Part shown: positions 56,375 through 64,000 of the stretch, in pieces
How positions within the stretch are numbered: the first letter of the stretch is position 1
Layout of the letters: each line of letters starts with the position of its first letter
From: Membranipora membranacea
Lineage: Eukaryota; Bryozoa; Gymnolaemata; Cheilostomatida; Membraniporidae
DNA: 64,000 nucleotides
NCBI GenBank assembly: GCA_914767715.1
Contig: OU612072.1
Location: 16,988,001-17,052,000, forward strand
Direction of reading: 5' to 3'
The notes under the pieces: generated by a model
What the model was told of the DNA's origin: nothing
Database searches by the model: none
Seen by the model: only the letters and a program-made list of their open reading frames with translations
Position numbers and translations under genes: made by a program

Positions 56375-57632
56375 TCATAAGTCATCCATCTTAGAGAGTA
56401 ATTCCTCGATAAACGTCTGTGTAAGAAACAAAAGATAAATAAACTGACGGATGATTTGGATGAAATTTAAGAAAATATTGATGAGGAGACATGACAGGTT
56501 GTCCGTAGTCTAAGTGCTCAGACTAGGTTGTCCGCTGAACTAGAGTTATCATAACTTCGTTGTAAAGTGCCTTATAGGCGGATGTTGCCCAGTTGTGCAT
56601 GCACATCAAATTTTCTTGGCTTAGCCTAACAAATAATATTCCTTAGGCTAAGCCGGTTGATTAAAGGTTGATTAAAAGGTTGATTAAAATCAGATGATAT
56701 ATCACGCGCCACATCCTGAAGCATGGGCGGGGAAATACTAGTTGCCTTAGGGGCTAGGCTGCAATATCTGCGCCCATTTGCACTCAGTTTGCAGGCAGGT
56801 CGGAGCACATCTGGGGGTCCAACCAAACCCCAGCAGTCAGTAGACTTCAGTGGGATTCGAACCCATGACCTTCAACATCTGCATGCTGAAGGGGCGGCGC
56901 TCTAACCAACTGAGCCACCTCCTACTCCTAATGAAATGTGAATCTGTATCCTATAAGCTAAGAGGTTCTTACACTACCTGTCCAAAAGCACAATGCATCG
57001 CAATAACTAAATAATGATAATGTAGCCATGTAATTTGGCCGCCCGTGACAAGGTCACAAGGCTAATGAGAACCATATTTTATGATATCACTATTTAGTAA
57101 TTCACAAGGCTCTTCTGGAGAGTTCAGCACAAGAAGAAAGAAGTTCAAATTTTATTGGGTAAGAGTTATTACAAGGCCAACATCAGGCAAGAGATTTGAA
57201 TATGATGTTAATTCCAAAGGTACAGAATTTATCACTTCATGTTCACATCTCTTCTTTCATCTGCCTAACTACATGGATAAAAATTTACCTTAGTCTGTTC
57301 TATCTGTTTGCAGTCTGATAACGTATCCTGTAAACAAAGATCAGATTTTTTAGTCTCATTTGTTAACTGTATGCATGCCCGTCTGAACAACCAGTCACCA
57401 CAACCTAGGGCAAGCTCATTATTATGATACAATAGTCGATCAAGTTATACTGAGTCTCAAGGTGCTCTCCTGGTGACTGATTGGTGTGAGCATGATACAC
57501 TTCATCTACATTGACAATTTTGGATGATACTATAAGTATCACCTTTAGGAATTGTCTTCGTTTGTCTGTAGTTTGTAAATCTAGGATTTCATCCAAGTCT
57601 AAATCACAGGGATAACCTTCGTCCGAGTCATC
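56375..57632 (-). CDS. PPP1R14/CPI-17-like protein phosphatase 1 inhibitor, 3' exons only
   Basis: Three minus-strand exons in matching phase: 57632-57543 (30 codons), 57327-57289 (13 codons) and 56416-56375 (13 codons plus TGA). The first codes a stretch with CDLDLDEILDLQTTDKRRQFL, which matches the ...INIDELLELES.EER... helix of the CPI-17/PHI-1 family. The last codes TFIEELLSKMDDL, matching the C-terminal F(I/V)..LL.K(L/I).GL helix. In the family, the part that binds and inhibits myosin/PP1 phosphatase, with the phospho-Thr and the YDRR..L segment, lies N-terminal. I could not find that exon up to 64000, so it may lie beyond the window or be too diverged to see. Confidence 0.7.
56705..56937 (-). 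repeat. tRNA-derived SINE, family S1, minus orientation
   Basis: On the minus strand: GGTGGCTCAGTTGGTTAGAG (A box), ATGGGTTCGAATCCC (B box), then GGGGTTTGGTTGGACCCCC, CCGACCTGCCTGCAAAC and CGCCCATGC. It matches the copy at 12531-12745 along head and body. It lies in the last intron of the PPP1R14-like gene. Confidence 0.75.
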
Positions 57633-58140
57633 CTATAAATATTAAATATAATCATTGAGATAAATGTAATACAGTGAACAGGTATCTAGATCATAATGTT
57701 ATAACATTAGGAGTCGTCTCATTATGATGTAGGAGCAGGAAACTTACAAAATGTTACAGCAGGGATTCTCATGTTTTTTGATACTTTAGATATCAATTAC
57801 CTTTTTTATTTATTTTTTTTTATTTTATTTTCATTTATTCCCAACTTTCTCAGACACAGAGATTGTGACACATAGATTAATGTTGAAAGTGTTAAAAAAT
57901 TAACAATTATTGCTTTGCCGCTACACTGCAAAGGAATGCTCAACCAACGCTATGCTTTTTAGTGAACTCTCATTGAAATAAGTGCAGTCAATTATTTGCA
58001 TACACATGCCTCTTATACGGCAGCACAAACAAAAGATGAGTCAGGAACCAGAATACAAGGATTATGACATGTTGGGATCGATGAGGTTCAGTTCAGCTTC
58101 TCAAATGTTGACGAATATGACTGAAGACCTTGAACCTTAC

Positions 58141-58219
58141 CAGGGTGATTAGCTTTACAATCATTAAAATCGATAAACTGATCCAACATAATAATGGTGC
58201 AGTAGGTATTAGGTAAATA
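58141..58219 (-). other. Orphan exon-like ORF, unrecognised
   Basis: Minus strand: CTGCAG acceptor, 79 nt coding YLPNTYCTIIMLDQFIDFND and a few more codons, then a GTAAGG donor. It looks like a real exon, but its phase (ends after one base) does not join the PPP1R14-like exon at 57632. It could be an alternative or captured exon. Confidence 0.3.
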
Positions 58220-58434
58220 CTGCAGAACTAATGAACCCTAAACATAACAGCAGGGTAGATAAAGGGAATGATAAATCTCGCACTTTATTAGTCATACAGA
58301 ACAATAATTAACACCTTCCAAGAGCAAAGAGGAATGACTGGTTACATATGAGTCAAGATTTTGATTGAGTGTTGAAAGATATTAAATAACTTAGGAAGAG
58401 TTTTAGGCATCTCAGCAAGGATCTCAGCCTAGCC

Positions 58435-58740
58435 TAGCCTTGTCACTCGGCTTCATTTTTTGACCAAAAAACCGAATCCGGTGCCTGCGTGACATGGCTA
58501 ATCTCGGCCTATTGGCTAAGATCAAAGCGTCACTGCCAATAGGCGATCAGTGCCTGTTTCAGTTTTTGGCAGCTTGCTGCGCACTCAATTTCAGGAGATC
58601 CTCTAGGGCCTCAGCACCACCAGCCCAACCTCTGTTTTGTCGTAAACTGGAGGACGAGTTTTGGATTTCTTAGTACTCATATGAAATACGAGTACCAAGG
58701 AGATATAGCCTTGTCATGCTGTGGCCGGGTGACAAGGCTT
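58435..58740. mobile_element. Foldback elements, family F2, copies b and c
   Basis: Copy b (58435-58500): AGCCTTGTCACTCGG... with ...GCGTGACATGGCTA. Copy c (58705-58740): AGCCTTGTCATGC with GGGTGACAAGGCT. The two may also be the ends of a single 300-bp insert. A 36-codon minus ORF between them (about 58672-58562) is rich in Ser and Leu; family unknown. Confidence 0.5.
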
Positions 58741-59471
58741 CCAAAGAGCAACTTATACATTTTGTACAATGAGAATTATTAGTTATCATCCTACGAAATA
58801 ATTCTAACTATGCCATGGTTATGAGACTCTAGATAATTTGCGAATATTGACATTTCGTTTTCCCGCTGAAAAATTTAACTATTTTCAGTTTCAGAATGCT
58901 GGTGGGTTGGTACTTAGTGTGATAGTGACATGTTTCTGAGCTGCGACGTTTGATCAATGAACTGAACCTTTAGTTCATTGGTTTGATGAGGTTAAGATTA
59001 ATTTATCAAAGTTTGCACCACCATAATTAACTGGAATGCTTTTGATAAGAGAGCCAGTAAAAACTGAGTCTGGGGTCAATGGTTCTCTTGGCGAGTAAAA
59101 CAAAACTGTATATTGAACGGTTCGAGACTAGATGTTTGAATGTCTCTCTATCATGATAATATTCTAAATAACAGGTTTGGATGTTTGTAATTAGCCAGCA
59201 TGGCGGACACACATCACGACAGTGTTTATGTGGTGTGAGCAACAGTTATATTATTAAGTACTCGGTTGATGTCTGATGAGCCCGTTCAAGATTGCAAATC
59301 ATCTCCCTCCCTCGTAAAAAGTCAAATCAATCCTTTTTACTGGCTAATGCTGGGTATGCGGGTAAACATTCAGCCATATAACCTGTATTTCCTTGTGTCC
59401 TATTGCATGGTCATGCAAATGGGGGAGTTGACAAATATAAAAACACGAAGGCGAGATTTATGAACTCAAGA

Positions 59472-59578
59472 GTCTAGATCAAGTTTGATCCCATTTGCCC
59501 GCATTCCAGTTGCTCCGCGGCGTGTCCAGTGCAGGGGGAGCAACTCCAAATGCGAGCAAATCGACCATACTTTGTCTA
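59472..59578. mobile_element. Foldback element, family F1, copy e
   Basis: TAGATCAAGTTTGATCCC and ATTTGCCCGCATTCCAG on the left arm; GGGGGAGCAACTCC and GCGAGCAAATCG on the right. Confidence 0.65.
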
Positions 59579-60913
59579 AAAAAACTCATATCTAGTCAAC
59601 TGGAGCTGAGTGGTTGTGGCCTAGCTTAGCAATAAGGAAACACTTGATACAATATATAAACACTTGCGTTACCAAATTTGAAGAGATAAGCCCAATTTTC
59701 ATATAATCCTCAGCAACATGTTATCCATGATTCAACACCACTTGACACAACACAAGACTCAGTTATCTTATCTATGGAATTTCAATATGATGCAAGCTAA
59801 GTTTACAATATTAACTCCATCGGCTACCTGTTATTTGAAACTATGCTTAACTTGTTTCAAAAATTGAGCAAACCTTCCAGAGAATAAAACAGCCAACCCG
59901 CGCTATTATTCATTACCGACCAAATAAAGAGTTATTATAGGTCCTACAATGACAACAAGTTGTATGGGACAACAACTAGAGATCGGCTGCATGATAAAAA
60001 TCCAGCTGAAAGATTATATCCGTTTTACACACTGAATTAGAATCTTCTCATGGAATGGAAATGGTATTACATTGTTATACAGTTAGAACACTCAACACAG
60101 GGATTCATCTTATTTTGATCTGATTGGCTGTCCCTACTAGCATGAATAATATAGCCTGGGAAATTGTCTTGTTTACAAAACAGCAAACACTTATGAAATA
60201 CCTTCAACTTCGATGATTGGGGCATTTCTTGATTGCTACTAGGGACTGGCTATTCTTGCAAGCCCTTTGTTTGGCAAAATAAAGCTAATGATGCTATTCT
60301 AGATGTGGAATTCAATGGTTTTACAATTTAGGGAACGTTTGGGGATTTTGAAATAAATCACTAAATCTGCTTATGTTTAACAAAGATACAAGTAATGGGA
60401 GAATTCACCAGGATATTTTGACTGAGAAAAGGTTTTGCTAAAATATAAATCTCAATAGACTTTCACCAAATTGGGCTAATATATGCATCGTCAAACGTCA
60501 CAGTGTCATGACTCTACGACTAGTACTTTCAAACATGGATATCATTATTTATTCTATACCACAATAATGATACACAGCGCCATGCCCAACACGTGGCAAA
60601 TCTACACACAACCATTAAAACTTACTATAAATAACTATAAAATATATATCTGCTTAAGTTTACACCCAAGACACAACTCTAATGTTCTAAAAGGTTTGTG
60701 GGGTCAGCGGCAGTGCAGATACCAGCCCTACATATAGGCTGAGGTGCTAAGGCTAGTTTAGAGGGTGACGGCACTTATCTCCTCCTATTTGGATACTAGG
60801 TTTTAGCTATCAGCTAAGCTAATAAGCACACAACAACTACTCAGCAAAATACACTCCCAAACTCTTTCTTAATCCTGAGGTTATCAGGGTCAGGATTGAA
60901 GGGATAGCTCATG

Positions 60914-61025
60914 TAGTTCAAGTTTGATAGAATTTGCCTGCCATTGGAGTTACTGCCCCCCCCCAAGCCGCCAGCGACGTAGCCAACTCAAAATGAAGGC
61001 AAACTGCCAAATCTTGTTCAAAATA
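60914..61025. mobile_element. Foldback element, family F1, copy f
   Basis: TTCAAGTTTGATAGAATTTG and CCTGCCATTGGAG on the left; AAAATGAAGGCAAACTGCC and AAATCTTGTTC on the right. The centre has a C run of 10 and CCGCCAGCG. Confidence 0.6.
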
Positions 61026-61053
61026 GTTGTATAGTTGGCAGCGCACCTGTAGT

Positions 61054-61132
61054 AGCCTTGTAAGGCGGCTACAGTATTTGGGGTTTTCCTGAAACCAAAG
61101 AACCAAAAAACAGTAGCCGCGTGCCAAGGCTA
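61054..61132. mobile_element. Foldback element, family F2, copy d
   Basis: TAGCCTTGTAAGGCGGCTAC on the left; CAGTAGCCGCGTGCCAAGG on the right; the loop contains GGGGTTTTCCTGAAACC. Confidence 0.6.
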
Positions 61133-62593
61133 GACTTGTAGCGCTAACCCGGAGTTTTATAAACATAAAATCATAATCTGTTTTGGGTCTATCTATAAAA
61201 GGAGTGGTTTGACTCATTGATATATAAATATATACATATATATAGATATAAATTAGGAGGAACACAAATGCCACGCTGTCAAAGCTGCTTTATAATGATC
61301 ATGGCTGGTCAGCTAATTATTGGCTTGACCAATCATAGATAATTAGATTATTACGTAATGTTCAAAACATGATGACTCAAACATTAGATTTCACAATATA
61401 GCCCCTATGATAACCAATTTCCACCTGACGCACAAGGTAAAATCAGGAGGGCGGGGATAATTTTAATCTAATCTTCCATACCCAACTCAGACGTCAATGA
61501 GAAGGGACAAAGCCGTCCAAGTTGGAGCACATCTAGCGCACAAGGGAGAGGTTAATGTTCGGATCGGTCTTTGACATTACCTTAAATCTAGCCACCCTTA
61601 AACTCTCAGTTAGAAGGGACGCAATCGTCTAAGTCGGAGAAAAATATTCGTCAAATTTTCGATGTGTTGCAGATCTTTCATCGATTGTCCATATTGACAA
61701 TGAGTGTTACTTTTTCCTATCACATTGATTTTTGTAGGTCAAGGATGCTACCGAACAATTTCACAGTCTATAGAGAACAAATTTATCCCCACTTTATTTA
61801 TTTACTGATCTGTTAAAATTGATCCTGATATAGCACCGAATTGTCAAAGTGCACAGATATTGATTGCTTTATTAATTTGCTGACAAAGAAAGCTTTCAGA
61901 CAGCATTAATTTGGCTCATGTCAAGTTCTATGTCAATATTCCCTGTCTAGGAGAGCAGATGACCAAAAAGATGTTCGTTTCACCACCGAGAGAAAAATAT
62001 GGGTGCTTCCATTACATAAGTTATACTGTTTCACACTGGATAGCGCATCAAATTAGCTAATGGACAGGGAGTTCTAGCTTATTTTCATCACTGACGATAA
62101 ATGACAGCATGAGAGATCAACTGGCATGCTATGAGGCTTCTCCAATCTTAATCAGCTGGTGCATGTATATAGGCGTGTGTGTTATCTGGTCTAAACCTCC
62201 CTATTACCCAGCAATGGTGTCCACATAATACAGAGCTTAGGGTTCGGAATCACTCCCAAGTCCAAACACTTTGTAAACTGCAACTACCTCCTACTAATTT
62301 CAATCACCATGTTTCAAGAGAATTTTTTTTTCTATCTGGAATGACTGAAATTTATGGCTAGCTATAGTTGGGTAGATGATTTGAAACCCATGTGTGCAAA
62401 AAATGAGGTAACGATAGCCGAAATATTTGCAGGGTATGAGCAAGGAGTGACCTTGGTATGAGCAATTCGTGAGCCAATTCGGGTTGCAAGATGATTGTGT
62501 TCCATATCAAAAAGAAATCTGCGGATAAAGCGTCAGCAATTATTGATCAATGAGTTCTCCACTCACACCTTTCACTTTGGGTTATCAGACAGC

Positions 62594-62828
62594 AGGGCCG
62601 TAGTGTTAGGGGAGACAGAGAGGCACTGCCTCCCCTAGAAAGCTGAATACAGTGACCTTAAAACACTATAATCCATGTCATAATTAGCGCCTCCGGGATT
62701 TCAATTTGCTAATTATATCCCTTAAATTGCTTGGGGATGAGCTTACAGCAACCCTTCTGGAGATGCTGCGGATTCACCTCACACTTTTACCTTCCCTACC
62801 ATTTTTTCTACACTACGGCCCTAGTTGA
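62594..62828. mobile_element. F3-family TIR element
   Basis: The ends AGGGCCGTAGTGTTAGGGG and TCTACACTACGGCCCTAG are inverted repeats of about 15 bp. Internal text (ACAGTGACCTTAAAACACTATAA, CCTACCATTTTTTC) matches the insert at 42904-43125. No ORF. Confidence 0.65.
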
Positions 62829-62829
62829 T

Positions 62830-64000
62830 ATTGTGTTATAGAAGTGCACATTCATAATGGACATACAAACCCATTGTGTCAGGTAATTTCTGATCAATTT
62901 TTATCAGGGCATCAAAGTTGAGCTCACCTAGGCGGTACACTTTGAGGTAGTCTGATGTCTTACTCTGATTCAATTTGAATTGAGAGGAAGAGAGGTAGCA
63001 AAAATTTGATTAAATCAATTCAGCTTTTATGTACTGGTAGTGCTGGGCCGATATCTTGATTTAGGATCCCATACAGGTCACACAATGTCCATTTTATGAC
63101 TATGGAATTGTCGCATCGGTTATTTCATGAAGAAGACAAGCTGCCTTTAGTAATTTTAGCAAAGTAGAAGCAAATTTAGTTACAACCTGTTCAAATTTGC
63201 ACCCTTGCATAACATAAAAAAAGTTCAATTTTGATGACCCTGTATATTGATATTATGACTAAGAAATCCTAAAACGATCAGGAGAAGAGAATATCAGAGA
63301 ATTGGATCAGCATTATTTGTCCATTTCAAAGTTCATCACCACACTTTAATCATGCAATATTATAATTTAATGGATTTGGTGGAGTGAGTTATGTATGTAA
63401 ATGTAATCCAGATAAAATTGTTTACTCTAGACGATGTAATATGGAGAGGAAAATGCAAATGCGATCTGCACGGAGCCTCACTTCTTACCATCAAATTATT
63501 CAAATATACATACATTAGGTTTCTTTACTGTATTACAGTATATACATTTCAGATATTCAAATGGTGATTTAAACAGAAACATGCAATTTGGCAGATTTGG
63601 TCTATCATGAGGAAGCTGTGGTTAAGGACAACATCTACTTGTCACATTTTGTCAACCACAAGTCACAGACCTTGCGTGCAAAACCTAATAGCTTTCATTA
63701 CCGTGTATTGATAAATTGCGGCAAAACGCTCTTACAGCATACTATAAAATAAGATCTTACATTTCCCAGAATCCCACTGATAAATCTGCAGAGGAACAAA
63801 CTTATCAGTATATTATGATAATATTTTTGCATTCCAGAACTATTAAAAATAACCCTTGAGGGGGTAACCTCACCCTAGGACCCCTGTGGAGCTGCCACAG
63901 ATATTTCTTGGCAAAACTGTGGGCCTGTGTGATTACTCAGAACAGCGTATACTTTTATAAGGCTCTATCTCCAGCTTTTTAATTTATTTTTCCTTCTCAT
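62830..64000. other. Right flank without a supported feature
   Basis: AT-rich sequence; no exon, RNA gene or repeat family member was recognised. Confidence 0.5.

Noticed and set aside
58562-58672. 36-codon minus ORF (SSSLRQNRGWAGG...)
   Set aside because: Short, between two F2 hairpins, no family recognised; not enough for a gene call.
60920-61020. CRISPR-like regularly spaced repeats
   Set aside because: The repeats are paired arms of hairpins in a eukaryotic genome, not direct repeats with spacers.
61200-61274. Hydrophobic N-terminus of a 118-codon minus ORF, like a signal peptide
   Set aside because: It is the translation of an AT-rich simple repeat and runs into two foldback elements.

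Overview
This is eukaryotic DNA from an animal. It is AT-rich, and its genes are split into many short exons with canonical GT/AG borders. The proteins that can be recognised are animal proteins: RNA polymerase II subunit RPB7, mitochondrial ribosomal protein L4, ceramide glucosyltransferase, a TRIM-type RING/B-box protein and a CPI-17-family PP1 inhibitor. The divergence from vertebrate proteins, the DIRS-type and Tnp2-type elements and the density of small foldback repeats suggest a marine invertebrate. The phylum cannot be fixed from this window alone.

Layout. 1-8248 (+): a multi-exon Tnp2 (CACTA/CMC-superfamily-like) transposase gene with one in-frame stop, running into a 200-base run of N (8249-8448). 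8449-19500: a repeat graveyard, with a LINE reverse-transcriptase fragment (-), two diverged copies of a long dispersed repeat, tRNA-derived SINE pieces, and a decayed DIRS-like tyrosine-recombinase retrotransposon (about 13100-17600, -). That element shows an SGNH-hydrolase domain, a Gag-like ORF, reverse transcriptase, RNase H and tyrosine recombinase in order. 19560-24203 (-): the TRIM-like gene. 25994-about 30110 (-): MRPL4, head-to-head with POLR2G (+, 30472-35756). 36717-40373: a candidate 3.66 kb DNA transposon with about 145 bp terminal inverted repeats, 31-bp subterminal repeats and a two-exon host-gene-like fragment. 40555-53692 (+): a complete nine-exon UGCG gene of 403 codons plus stop. 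56375-57632 (-): the last three exons of a PPP1R14-like gene whose 5' part is not found. 57633-64000: no convincing gene, only foldback repeats and one orphan exon-like ORF.

The host genes are unrelated housekeeping or signalling genes and do not form a pathway. MRPL4 and POLR2G probably share a bidirectional promoter; UGCG and the PPP1R14-like gene are convergent. Many introns carry foldback (MITE-like) elements, direct duplications or tandem repeats, and several of these fall into families with copies elsewhere in the window.

The exon models for POLR2G (519 nt, 172 aa plus stop) and UGCG (1212 nt) are in frame from start to stop, which supports their splice sites. All homology calls come from recognising motifs by eye; no database search was run.
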